Source: G964291335 sp964291335
GTDB taxonomy: Bacteria; Chloroflexota; Dehalococcoidia; Lucifugimonadales; UBA3495
Assembly: GCA_964291335.2 (NCBI GenBank)
Contig: OZ219748.1
Location: 1 to 64,000, forward strand
DNA length: 64,000 nucleotides
Reading direction: 5' to 3'
Below are positions 46,235-55,042 of the stretch, piece by piece. The notes under the pieces were generated by a model. The model had not been told where the DNA came from and did not search any database. It saw only the letters and a list, made by a program, of their open reading frames with translations. A program made the position numbers and the translations under genes. Positions within the stretch are counted from its first letter, which is position 1. Each line of letters starts with the position of its first letter.

Positions 46235-46503
46235 CCCAACCCTCATCGGAGAGATGAACGGATGCTACCACAGGAGAGCCCGCTGAAATCCCGGCTGCAC
46301 CGGGAAACCGCGGCACGCAGTCCGTGAAGCCCCGGACCACGAAAAACCGGCCCCTGGCCCGTCCGGAAAGACGACTACACCCGGAATGAATCTCCGAAAT
46401 TCCCGGCCCCGGAGGGAGATTACGCCGCTCTCCGCACACCAGGCGCCGCTGCCCGAAATCCGGAGAAAAAACCAACGCCTGAAACCGGCAAAGGAGAACA
46501 ACA

Positions 46504-46719
46504 ATGAACGTTCCATCAGAGAAAACAATGGAAATCCTGGACTCAGTAGAAACTCATCTGAAAGATCTGCAAGAAGACCTGGATACTCTGAAATACTCAA
46601 CACTCGAAGAAGAAAGAGAGGAAATAAAAGAACGAATGGAAAGCACCGCCGAATTCTTGGTGGGAGACGCAGAACACTTCAAGGAACAACTCGCCAAGGA
46701 CAACGAACCCCCCGAATGA
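46504..46719 (+). CDS. Small coiled-coil acidic protein
   Basis: This 71-residue protein is almost all heptad-like helix with many Glu/Asp/Lys (VETHLKDLQEDLDTLKYS; EEREEIKERMEST). An AAAGGAGAA site precedes the ATG. Function unknown. It is followed by a HicB remnant. Confidence 0.62.
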   Translation: MNVPSEKTMEILDSVETHLKDLQEDLDTLKYSTLEEEREEIKERMESTAEFLVGDAEHFKEQLAKDNEPPE

Positions 46720-46826
46720 ACCCGGTTGCCTGCCTACTACTGGAACAGTGCCCAGTCTGCACACAAGGAAACCCTTAAAAAGACACGCTGACCAACATCG
46801 AAAAGGTAATCAGGATACTTAATTAA
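46720..46826 (+). pseudogene. HicB C-terminal remnant
   Basis: The frame reads LLLEQCPVCTQGNP, then an in-frame TAA, then KDTLTNIEKVIRILN. The second half matches EALTNIDEVIRMI of the HicB-like gene at 45065, including a shared 15-base stretch. No start remains. Confidence 0.6.
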
Positions 46827-46935
46827 GGCATTGGTTGAAGACTGCATTCTCATTCCTGGGAAGCTGACCAGAGTACTTTGGTCAGCTTCAGATAGCATGC
46901 AATAATATCAGTCTGACCAACTTTCCTGCACTAAT

Positions 46936-47410
46936 CTAACAATGGAAAATGCGTCTCTGACCTTCGTATAAGGGACGACGCACTGAAACAGGTGGAGTAC
47001 CTAGCTGCTTATCAAATCGTAATAAATCGTTGTCAGTTGTTTCCAATATCGGTATATTCCAAAACACGGCTGTCGCGAGATGGATTGCGTCTGCCGGTTT
47101 TAGCTTGGAACTAGAGCTACCTCGGGTTTCCCTGATTAGTTTTCTGGACATAGTTGCTACTTGAGAGTCTGCAGCAACCCGTACTATGTAATCTCTATCA
47201 AAGAATTCCTTAATTTTTTCTTCGGAGTCCTGATCATTGTACCCTTCCAAATATGCTACTTCAGACATTGCCATAGCTGAAACATAGATTCGTCCCCCCC
47301 CCTTGCTCTGCCATTTTTACGATGTCGCCACAAGGGTCTGCTAATTCCTGCCTACCAACTAAATAGCCAATGATTACGCTTGAATCCCACAGTCTGTTTT
47401 GCGCAGACAT
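46936..47410 (-). pseudogene. PIN-domain (VapC-like) ribonuclease, frame broken at a G9 tract
   Basis: ATG 47410 follows GAGGAG and gives SAQNRLWDSSVIIGYLVGRQELA, where the first PIN Asp is in WDSS. After nine G on the coding strand (47294-47302 as C) this frame ends. Another frame continues RIYVSAMAMSEVAYLEGYN and KPADAIHLATAVFWNIPILETTDNDLLRFD, holding the other acidic positions. Eight G would restore one frame. It starts 2 bases after a 260-residue gene, its likely antitoxin or partner. Confidence 0.8.
47294..47302 (-). repeat. C9/G9 homopolymer inside the PIN gene
   Basis: Nine C on the + strand (G on the coding strand) mark exactly where the PIN reading frame switches. Confidence 0.8.
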
Positions 47411-47412
47411 AA

Positions 47413-48195
47413 TTACATCTCCTCTGGTTCCCTTATCGAGCGCAACCAAGCCGCAGCGCCAACTTCCCTCACTCTGGCATCCGGAATGGAGCCAAACCCG
47501 GCTCTAACCCGATGGTACGTACTGGACAGATCCTCAAAATGGATTGCCCGAGCAATTGATCGAGGTACCCCATTGGAAAAATAGTAAATATCTCCCGAGA
47601 CCAAAACGGATTTCCCCAACAATTCTCTAACCCGACTCACCTCCTCCCGAGCAAAAGACCAGCGTACAGGGGCATTGCTTACCTCGTCCCAGATAGTGGC
47701 ATTAGAAGATTTATGAATATTGATGGCATCCAGCTTTCCCTGCAGAGACCCCAGGCAATGGTATCCGGACGAGAGTATTCGCTTGGCTTGTTGCTCGATA
47801 TTCCCGTCTATGCAGGCAACTTGTTCATTATCCATCTGCACCAATAAAGACGAAGCCTTACTCACCCCTTTGAAAAGGCGCCGCATCTTTAGCAGATCTT
47901 TAACAACCAGTTCAGTGAAATATTCCGGCGGATTATCCGTTCCGCCGGTAACCGACTTAATACCTTCTGCAACTATCCTTACCGAGTCTCCCCCACTAAC
48001 CCCGGGAATTAAAGTTAACGTTGGAGCGCTTGCGTGGATACTATGAACCGTCCAGCCCGGCGCGGAGCCGCGATTATGGAGAGCATAGTCCACGTCCCGC
48101 AGCAGCTGCCGAATGTTCTCCAAAGATTTGTAGAGGAGGTCGAGAGAAGAACGGTCATCGACCGGATTTATTATGAAAGTAAGGGAATTTGCCAT
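47413..48195 (-). CDS. Hypothetical protein paired with the PIN gene
   Basis: This 260-residue protein begins MANSLTFIINPVDDRSSLDLLYKSLENIRQLLRDVDYAL, behind AAGAGGC. The helical N terminus is followed by beta-rich sequence (VSGDIYYFSNGVPRSIARAIHFED). The AAA ATPase gene at 51348 ends with a similar FGCVPDARASAMG to this protein's FGSIPDARVREVG, hinting at a shared C-terminal piece. Its stop is 2 bases before the PIN start, so it may act as the antitoxin or a regulator. Confidence 0.62.
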   Translation of the reverse strand: MANSLTFIINPVDDRSSLDLLYKSLENIRQLLRDVDYALHNRGSAPGWTVHSIHASAPTLTLIPGVSGGDSVRIVAEGIKSVTGGTDNPPEYFTELVVKDLLKMRRLFKGVSKASSLLVQMDNEQVACIDGNIEQQAKRILSSGYHCLGSLQGKLDAINIHKSSNATIWDEVSNAPVRWSFAREEVSRVRELLGKSVLVSGDIYYFSNGVPRSIARAIHFEDLSSTYHRVRAGFGSIPDARVREVGAAAWLRSIREPEEM

Positions 48196-48399
48196 CTCAG
48201 TTGCCTCTTAACCGGCTGCTCAGATCCGACTGTACCACTATACAAATAATACCCCCCATACACAATCAACCTGCAATACAGCCCGCAGGATTGCAAAGTC
48301 AGGTGCAAAGCCGTGCGGAACAACTCCACCGGCATCGCTCCGGCGACAACTAACTCCATCCCAACCGGCAACAGAACCAACTACAGCAGGAGAAAAAGC

Positions 48400-48659
48400 A
48401 TGGCAGCCCCAACCCGCGAAACTCAAATCAGGGAAGCGCGAATATCCGCCATCCAGGTCGAATGGCTCATGACCGCAATATCCACCGAGCTTAAAGCCGG
48501 ATACCCCGCCCGACTGGCCCAGCGACCAACCCCGCGAGGCAGCCGCTGGCTGGCCGAATGCCCTGCGCCAACGGCTGTGGAGCCTGGGTCGAATCCCTGC
48601 TGTCCGACCCGACCAACCCGGGCGCCGGACTGATCCCCGACTGCTGCAAAGGATGCTGA
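48400..48659 (+). pseudogene. Frameshifted copy of the 49357 gene
   Basis: ATG 48400 (AGGAG upstream) gives VEWLMTAISTELKAGYPARLAQ, then after about 48560 the family continues in another frame as PCANGCGAWVESLLSD and IPDCCKGC up to TGA 48659. The intact paralogue has IGVIRTELSAGRLARLQ and PCTARCGRW...PTCCKPQC at the same places. Confidence 0.68.
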
Positions 48660-48663
48660 TCCG

Positions 48664-48933
48664 ATGGCCGACATAACCGCCAACGGGAAAGTTACGAAAG
48701 TCCAGAGCAGGAAAATCAGTAAATGGTTTGCCCTCCACAGCGACGACCAGGGAAACTGCTTCTACTGCAGCTGCCCGATTAGGCAGCACCACGCTCTGTC
48801 ATCACTCGGACGGCTATCAAAAAACGCCGCCAGAAGGTATAAAATCTATCACACCATCTATTGCCCCAACTGCGCCAAAAGCCTGAGGACCAGTCAGGTA
48901 ATCTGCATGACCATCGCCGGAACGGACGAATGA
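48664..48933 (+). CDS. Small zinc-binding protein
   Basis: This 89-residue protein has two Cys pairs, NCFYCSCPI and IYCPNCAKS, enclosing a helical segment, suggesting one zinc site. It starts 4 bases after the preceding frameshifted gene, so it is in the same unit. The role is unknown; recurrent Cys-rich small proteins in this zone may be regulators or nucleic-acid binders. Confidence 0.55.
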   Translation: MADITANGKVTKVQSRKISKWFALHSDDQGNCFYCSCPIRQHHALSSLGRLSKNAARRYKIYHTIYCPNCAKSLRTSQVICMTIAGTDE

Positions 48934-48991
48934 ACCGGAAGCCGAACCAAGCCGCCAGGCAGGGAAAGCCCGGCGAATAGAACGAACTACC

Positions 48992-49303
48992 TCACGATAC
49001 TGACGGACTCCCGGCAACTTTGCTATCGTCCCTGGAATCTCCGCGAAACTGGCGGACCTTCACCACTACAGCACAGCCAGCGAGGAAAATCCCCGCTGCG
49101 AGAAGCATACCTGAGACAATTGTCAGAATGATGGCCAGAATAACACAGCGCCCCAAACCTGAAGGAATGAACATCCGCAGGTAAACGTTTAAACGTGTCA
49201 CGATTATACCGGGAAACACACATGCAAACGAGAAATACTCTTTGCCGACAGCATAATGATCCGGCGGAATTGCCCCTGCGGGGCATGTGAAATCTCCCGG
49301 CAT
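48992..49303 (-). CDS. Small membrane protein
   Basis: ATG 49303 lies 8 bases after GGGGAG. The 103-residue product starts with FTCPAGAIPPDHYAVGKEYFSF and has a hydrophobic stretch CVILAIILTIVSGMLLAAGIFLAGCAVVV near its end, predicting one long or two short membrane helices and a cytoplasmic basic tail. It lies opposite to the flanking genes. Unknown family. Confidence 0.45.
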   Translation of the reverse strand: MPGDFTCPAGAIPPDHYAVGKEYFSFACVFPGIIVTRLNVYLRMFIPSGLGRCVILAIILTIVSGMLLAAGIFLAGCAVVVKVRQFRGDSRDDSKVAGSPSVS

Positions 49304-49356
49304 TAAGCTGCTCCCCACAGCGCAGAAAGCTGCAACCCTGACCTGAGAGTCGAATA

Positions 49357-49716
49357 ATGAACCCCGAAACCCCACTGGAAAGAAAATACTGCTGGGAACT
49401 GACTTGCCTGGAAGAACTGATCGGAGTAATCAGGACGGAACTCTCAGCCGGCAGGCTCGCCCGACTGCAGCTGGACCAGGACGGACGATACTGGTTTCTG
49501 CAGGCGCCCTGCACCGCCCGGTGCGGCCGATGGCCCGAAATGGACAAAATCGGTGATACCCTGACACCAACCTGCTGCAAACCCCAATGCCGGAAAGCCG
49601 GCAGCTGCGCCGGAGACCCATGCCCCGACTGCGGCGCATGCCAAGAACCCGACTGCGAAAAATGCAGGGGAGCCTGCCCATCCGACCCCTGTGAAAACAA
49701 GGACATCCAAGCTTGA
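49357..49716 (+). CDS. Cys-rich hypothetical protein
   Basis: The 119-residue product has a helical N terminus (ELIGVIRTELSAGRLARLQLDQDGRYWF) and a C-terminal half with 14 or so Cys in CxxC and CxxxC spacing (CCKPQC; CPDCGAC), predicting metal binding. A frameshifted paralogue lies at 48400. Function unknown. Confidence 0.6.
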   Translation: MNPETPLERKYCWELTCLEELIGVIRTELSAGRLARLQLDQDGRYWFLQAPCTARCGRWPEMDKIGDTLTPTCCKPQCRKAGSCAGDPCPDCGACQEPDCEKCRGACPSDPCENKDIQA

Positions 49717-50126
49717 AACCGAAGATGACCAGGAGAAAACACCCACCGTCCACCCGGCGCCTGCTGCCGCACCACAAAAAACGCCCCGGCTGTGGTAAAA
49801 GCAGGTCCCCCCTGAAGGCGCCCACTGCCACCGGGCGAACCACCGACACCGTCGGAAAACGCCCCGGAAACCTTCTGAGAAACATTTTCCGGCAGGTTTT
49901 CGCGCCATCAGGATAGTTTTGGTATCCACCCCGGGCGGAATCGCCCGGAAAATGCCGCTCAGGCCGAAAACCCCCGCCGGAGGAAAAACGCGCCACTCCC
50001 GCCACGGACATCCGCCGGCAACTCACTCTGGCCCCCCCCCCCCCCGGGAAATCACCCATCAGCACCGACCCGGGAGAACCCCTGACCGGCGGGAACGCCG
50101 GAGAACCATCGCCCCGGCCCCGGCCC
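49717..50126 (+). other. GC-rich gap with C14 tract
   Basis: A 67-codon basic frame (49713-49916) exists but has no support as a protein. The rest is low-complexity Pro/Arg-coding GC-rich sequence. A C14 run lies at 50032-50045. I see no gene. Confidence 0.4.
50032..50045 (+). repeat. C14 homopolymer in intergenic sequence
   Basis: Fourteen C in a row, about 80 bases before the first copy of the 250-bp AT-rich repeat. Confidence 0.75.
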
Positions 50127-50379
50127 CGGCAGAAAACGCCGTTTCTCCTTAACATGGGAAAAAAGGGGGTATGAATTTTTTTGAAATTTCCCGCTATTTC
50201 ATTAAATCGTTAAACGTTCTAATTTTTCACCCTGAATTTATATCTGAAAAAGAGAGAAATTAGAACGGCATTCATTTAACGAGAAATTTCCCTTCGTTAA
50301 ATTGTTAAATATGACTAAGACTGCCGCGACCCTGTGGTGAATGCGTAGATCGTTATTTCTTCCCTATATAAGGAAAACG
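50127..50379. repeat. AT-rich intergenic repeat, copy A
   Basis: This 253-base block recurs at 54571-54822 with about 90 percent identity by eye. It holds several CGTTAAA/TTTAACG elements, an inverted pair GTTCTAATTT (50216-50225) and AAATTAGAAC (50257-50266), and ends CCTATATAAGGAAAACG. A short frame MNFFEISRYFIKSLN (from 50171, behind GGGGG) is conserved in both copies. It may be a replication, partition or regulatory site, or a promoter with leader peptide. Confidence 0.8.
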
Positions 50380-50893
50380 ACATATTTCGCCGCATAAACC
50401 GAAATAATCCGTAACGCCAGCATCAGCAAAAAGGGGATTTCAGCCGGAAAACAACCTGTGAAATCCGTAAAATCGGAAGAACCGCCGACTTCCCTTCCGA
50501 TGCCCCCGTGGAAAAGGGAGAGCAGGCCGGGAGCAAGGAAGAAAACCGACTCAGCAGAGAAACCGGGGGGAGAAGCGTCCCCCCGGTGAAAACGGGGGTA
50601 AACCCCGGAAACAACAACCGCCATTTCCGGAAATCATTTCCGTTTCATTTCACTTTTTTTTGTATCTGAATAACCCCCGGAAACGCCATTTTGTTTCCGT
50701 TTCATTTCCCATAGGTTGCCGGCGATGGAATAACAGCAGGAGCAAAATCCCCTAACCACAAGAACCACAACAAAGCAAGAACCCAAAAACAGGATGACTG
50801 GAATACAACAAAGCCTCGAAAGTTCCGCAATATTGCTGCCTGTCCATCCCGATTACATGGAGTATTCCTCTGTGTCCGGCCCCGAATATCCAG
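50380..50893. other. Gap with short palindromes
   Basis: No convincing gene. It holds a hairpin CCGGGGGG/CCCCCCGG (loop of 8, near 50565-50590) and repeats of TTTCCGTTTCATTTC about 50 bases apart (50637, 50694). Confidence 0.4.
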
Positions 50894-51070
50894 CTACCAA
50901 GACCAAGGCGGCCAATCCAACCATTGCAGATAAGCCAGCAACACCGCTACTAGTACCACCAACAGACATAAGGCAATAATGCCTTTCAAGCAACCCATGC
51001 AGCCTTCATAACAGGCCTTAACGGGGTTTTGCTGCCAGATTTCTTCAATTTCCAGCAACATATCCACCAT
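50894..51070 (-). CDS. Possible 58-residue membrane protein
   Basis: From ATG 51070 the frame reads MVDMLLEIEEIWQQNPVKAC, then a Cys pair and one hydrophobic helix (GIIALCLLVVLVAVLLAYLQW). It overlaps the end of the protease-like remnant upstream. No ribosome site is clear, so support is weak. Confidence 0.3.
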   Translation of the reverse strand: MVDMLLEIEEIWQQNPVKACYEGCMGCLKGIIALCLLVVLVAVLLAYLQWLDWPPWSW

Positions 51071-51242
51071 GTCGCAACCGATCAAAGGGTAATCCCAATA
51101 GAATACTATCCTTCGGGTGAATACAAGTAACAGCAACTCCTGTATCCACCAAGAACCTGACAGAACCGAACATCATCAGCCGCGGAATTCCAACCACAGC
51201 CGAAACATAAGGCTGGATGCCATTGAACCCGCCAGCAATCAC
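51045..51242 (-). pseudogene. Retropepsin-like aspartyl protease, truncated
   Basis: The 65-residue product has VRFLVDTGVAVTCIHPKDSILLGLPFDRL, matching the DTGA(S/D) active-site loop region of bacterial retropepsin-like proteases (PF13650/PF13975 type) but with DTGV, and it stops where the second half of the domain should follow. The start is GTG 51242. Most likely a remnant. Confidence 0.5.
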
Positions 51243-51347
51243 AGAACAAACACCGGAAGCTCCGCTGCTATCGTGCCGGAAGCCATCCCCCCGGACGTAA
51301 TGGCTGCCATCACCCCCGCCAGGAAATCCTCCCGCGCCACAACTGCA

Positions 51348-52373
51348 TCAGCCACCATCCCAGTCCAATAGTCCCTGGCCAACTACGGCTCCGCCGGGAT
51401 CGCCCATTGCCGACGCCCGGGCATCCGGAACACAACCAAATCCGGCTTTTACCCGATCCCCGTCCGCCTGCTTCAATACCGCACGCCGCGCCAGGCTCAA
51501 CCCGAACTCCTCAACCTCGGCAAAACTCAAGCCCACCAACTGCTCCGCCGGACAGTCAACGGAATCGATAACTCCGAGACTGGTACGCCCTTGAAACCGG
51601 CGCAGCCACAGCCGGATCTCCTCCACCCCCGGCGCCGGCAGTTCCAGATGAACCTGAAAACGACGCCAAACCGCCCGGTCAAGCAACTCCGGATGGTTGC
51701 TGGCCGCCACTGCCACAACATAGCTGGGCAGCGCATCAACCTACAGCAGCAGCGAGCTCACCACCCGCTTGATTTCCCCCGTTTCCTGGGCATCCCCCCG
51801 CTCTTTCGCTACTGCGTCAAACTCATCAAAGAACAGAACGCAGCGGCGGGAACGCGCGTAATCGAAAACCCGGGAAATCCGCTGCGCCGTCTCACCCAGG
51901 TAACTTCCAATCACCGATTCATAACGAACCACCAGAAAAGGGACGGCCAGCGCATCCGCCAGCGCTTCCGCCAGCGAGGTCTTGCCATTCCCCGGCGCTC
52001 CCGTCAGAAGAACGCGATGCCTGGGCTCAAGATTGCAGGAACGCAGCAAATCGGCCCGCAGCTGCTCCTCAATCAACCCGGACACAGCCTCCCCGACCAC
52101 CTCCGGCAGTATCAGATCATCCAACCGGAACGCCGGAGTCTTTTCGAAGACCAACTCCCCCGACTCCCGATCTCTGCCGGATGCGGAGAAAACGGCGGAT
52201 TCCCGCTTCCCATTGCCATCAGGCGGGATGCTGCCGATTATGCGATCCGCCAGCGCCGTATGCCCTTTAGCCCGCTCCTCCGCAGCCAGCGCCGCAACGA
52301 CCTTGCGGAACCGAACCCGATTCCCGGAGAAACCGGACTGCACCAGGTCCAGAATCAACTCAGCGCGTGCCAT
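51348..52373 (-). pseudogene. AAA ATPase interrupted only by an in-frame TAG
   Basis: ATG 52373 follows GAGG. The 341-codon frame has Walker A GAPGNGKT (125-132), Walker B CVLFFDEFDAVAKE, then RVVSSLLL, a TAG (51741-51743, codon 211), VDALPSYVVAVAASNHPELLDRAVWRRF with sensor 1 Asn and arginine finger. In relatives I recall, the TAG position is usually Gln (LLLQID). No other lesion is visible. It would be a COG0464-type ATPase chaperone. It may be read through, nonsense-mutated, or split into two proteins. Confidence 0.8.
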
Positions 52374-52551
52374 ATCGGAACCTCACGGGGAAAGTCGGTT
52401 CGCCATATTGGACCATTATCGCACAGCGGGATATGTTCCCGTCCCGGCGCCCCGGGAACATCCCGACCCTGATACCAAAGGTCGGCGGAAAGTCAAAATT
52501 GACCATGCAGTACGGAAGACAATAAAATGAACAACACCCGGGAGCGGAGAA

Positions 52552-53166
52552 ATGATGCCAAAGCAATCATCTGAAACACCCCTGCCCCAGCCCGGCAGAA
52601 ACGACCAGGCAGCCCACAGGACAATGAGCAAACGATTCCGGGAACATACCCCAATCGAAATCGCCAACCGCGACCGCCTCCAGGCGTCAGAGAAGATCTG
52701 GGCATCCGTGGCCCACGCCCTGAAAGCCGTCGGCGCCCAGCAAGGCTGGAACCACCGGAAACACGGCGACCTCATTGACATCGCCCGCCACGCCGCCACC
52801 GTAATGGCAGACCAGTCATCCGCGTCGCGAAGAACCAGACAGAACCGTATCAACCGATTCATGGACCGCTTTAACGCTGTAGAGGCAATGCACGCCAACT
52901 TCTATGAGAACCAGCGGGACTGGGATGAGATAGAACAAGCCCAAACCGCCGCCGAATACCTGCTGACCCAACTGGAGACATTTCAGAATAACCCTCCTGC
53001 AACCTTCACCCTCCGCAGCGACAGTGAACAGCGCCGGCTGGCTCGTCTGCTGGGCATAACACAAGAAGAGCGCGAGCTGGACCGCCTGCTCCCCCGGGAC
53101 AGACAACTGCCCATAGACAGATCCATCAACGACCCTGACCGACCGGGGAGAACCCCGCCATGCTGA
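52552..53166 (+). CDS. HEPN/PaREP1-like protein
   Basis: This 204-residue helical protein is preceded by GGAG. The segment ASEKIWASVAHALKAVGAQQGWNHRKHGDLIDIARH matches the PaREP1/HEPN-type four-helix pattern. Its stop overlaps the next gene (nucleotidyltransferase), 7 bases. HEPN proteins are often RNase toxins kept in check by a nucleotidyltransferase partner, which this order suggests. The RxxxxH motif is not clear, so activity is uncertain. Confidence 0.68.
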   Translation: MMPKQSSETPLPQPGRNDQAAHRTMSKRFREHTPIEIANRDRLQASEKIWASVAHALKAVGAQQGWNHRKHGDLIDIARHAATVMADQSSASRRTRQNRINRFMDRFNAVEAMHANFYENQRDWDEIEQAQTAAEYLLTQLETFQNNPPATFTLRSDSEQRRLARLLGITQEERELDRLLPRDRQLPIDRSINDPDRPGRTPPC

Positions 53167-53963
53167 CCACCGCACTGAAGGCCGACCCCAGGGCCGTGGC
53201 CGTTGCCAGGACAATCCACCGGAGAGAACAACCGGAACTGACGATTCTGTTCGGCTCCCGGGCCAGAGGCGATTACCGGGAACCATACTCGGACATCGAC
53301 ATAATGCTGGTTCAACCAGCCATTCCGAATACTGAACGGAAAGAAGCAGCCGAAAGCGCCGCGCTCAAAGCCGCCGAAGCCGAATACCAACGGCCGGTGG
53401 AAACCCAGTTGATCTGGCGGACAGTGGAGGAATTCCGCTTCAATCGCCGCTACCGGAACAGCCTGGAAACCAGAGCGGTTCACGACGGAGTAATCATGCC
53501 CCGCAATTCCGAGGAATACGGATCCTGCCGCTACGAAGACGAATCCACCGAGTCTGCATATGACTGGAAAATATACGAACTACGACTGCGCCACGCGGAA
53601 GTTCACCTCACTGGATTTCAGGATGCAGCAACCCTGGGACGGGACGACCTGCTGCAGGGACAGCAGGCGCAGAACGCTCTGGAACACGGCATGAAGGCGC
53701 TCCTGGAAGCACTGCAAGCGCCTTACCGGCACAACCACAACCTGGGCCATCTGCTGGGAACAATCCGGCATTACGACCCGGCAATGCGGGACTTCGCCCT
53801 GTCCATACCCCCGGACGTCTATTCCGCCTACGAAGGCAGTCCCGAATATGTCGGGAGAACCCAGCCGCGGCTGACCGAATTCCCCGACTACTTCGCCAGC
53901 ACGGTCAACGAAGCTCAAAGAATCATTGACCGGGCGAGAGAAGTCCGGGAGAGCAAGGGGTAG
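53160..53963 (+). CDS. MNT nucleotidyltransferase with C-terminal HEPN domain
   Basis: The 267-residue product has the minimal nucleotidyltransferase motif FGSRARGDYREPYSDIDIM (31-49), with the two Asp metal ligands, then a helical HEPN-like half (IYELRLRHAEVHLTGFQDA; LLQGQQAQNALEHGMKALLEAL; HNLGHLLGTI). MNT-HEPN modules form toxin-antitoxin pairs in which the MNT modifies the HEPN RNase. The presence of a second HEPN-like protein upstream makes a two-gene module. Confidence 0.8.
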   Translation: MLTTALKADPRAVAVARTIHRREQPELTILFGSRARGDYREPYSDIDIMLVQPAIPNTERKEAAESAALKAAEAEYQRPVETQLIWRTVEEFRFNRRYRNSLETRAVHDGVIMPRNSEEYGSCRYEDESTESAYDWKIYELRLRHAEVHLTGFQDAATLGRDDLLQGQQAQNALEHGMKALLEALQAPYRHNHNLGHLLGTIRHYDPAMRDFALSIPPDVYSAYEGSPEYVGRTQPRLTEFPDYFASTVNEAQRIIDRAREVRESKG

Positions 53964-54570
53964 AACCTCCGCCCCAGGACGGCAAGTACTCCAAAAACCA
54001 CGCCGGAGCGAAAACAGCCCCATGCCCGGCAGAGCAGGAAAAAGGGACACAGAACAACCGTCAACCCCCGCAAAACGCTTCTCAACGCGAAATAAAGGCG
54101 CTCCGGGAGAGACCCGGAACTGCCGCCGCCCCCCGGCAATCTCCAGTCCACTGGAAAGATGCCCGGGCTGATGCCCGGCAACCGGAGCATCCCGACCTGC
54201 GCCACGCCGCGGGAACTGCCATCGCAAAATGCCCCGCATCGCGAAATGCGCCGACCCACGGCAGATCCCCCGAACACCCCACGAAACAGGACCATCCCCC
54301 CGGCAGAACGCCCCCCAGTGGGAAACAGGCAGCCCGGAATCCATCGGAAGACCAACCAATCGGCTCCCCAATCCGCCTGATACTGAAACCGCCGCTGCAC
54401 GCGGTCCGGTTCCCACGCCGGCCGGCAGCGACCCACGGCAGGATAAACAACGCGGAATGATAACCAAAGAACCCCGGAGAGATTGAGACTTCCGGCAGAA
54501 AGCCGACCGACCGGGCGGAACGCCGCCCATCGGGACCACAGCGCCATCCACCGGCCCTGGGGCCCACGCC
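53964..54570. other. GC-rich gap without recognisable gene
   Basis: Frames exist on both strands but are low-complexity Arg/Pro/Gly coding with no motif or ribosome site. Nothing assigned. It resembles the gap before repeat copy A in composition. Confidence 0.4.
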
Positions 54571-54822
54571 CGGCAAAAATCGCCGTTTCTCCTTACATGG
54601 GGGAAAATAGGGGGTATGAATTTTTTCGAAATTTCCCGCTATTTCATTAAATCGTTAAACATTCTAATTTTGCCCTGAATTTATATCTGAAAAAGAGAGA
54701 AATTAGAACGGAATTCATTTAACGAGAAATTACCCTTCATTAAATTGTTAAATATGACTAAGACTGCCGCGACCTTGTGGTGAATTCGTAGGTAGATATT
54801 TCTTTCCTATATAAGGAAAACG
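54571..54822. repeat. AT-rich intergenic repeat, copy B
   Basis: Second copy of the block at 50127-50379, in the same orientation. The inverted pair is ATTCTAATTT/AAATTAGAAC (one change), and a 2-base loss after TCTAATTTT shortens the MNFFEISRYFIKSLN frame. The copies bracket the AAA ATPase and HEPN/MNT genes. Confidence 0.8.
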
Positions 54823-55042
54823 GCAGGACTAAGCCCACAGCCCAACCGTATTCGCAATTTGCAGCATAGCCGCCGGGGGCAAAACGGGCCGGATCAGGGT
54901 GCCAGCGTGGCCGAATCACCAATAATCTGGGGACATCCCCAGCACCGCTGGTGGCCGCCCCGGAACCCAAAACCCTCCGGCACCCGGAACCCTTAAAATC
55001 AATCCCGAAGACCGAAACCGGAACCGTGCCAGGAGTCGAACT

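Noticed and set aside
49998..50160. Regularly spaced GC-rich blocks near the C14 run as a CRISPR-like array
   Set aside because: No repeat unit of constant length with unique spacers is present anywhere in the window.
50364..50624. 86-residue frame on the - strand
   Set aside because: No ribosome site, composition follows the palindromic noncoding DNA, and no homologous frame in neighbouring regions.
53964..54560. Long antisense frames of 160-320 codons
   Set aside because: Low-complexity Gly/Arg/Ser coding typical of GC-rich noncoding DNA; no motif, start signal or paralogue.
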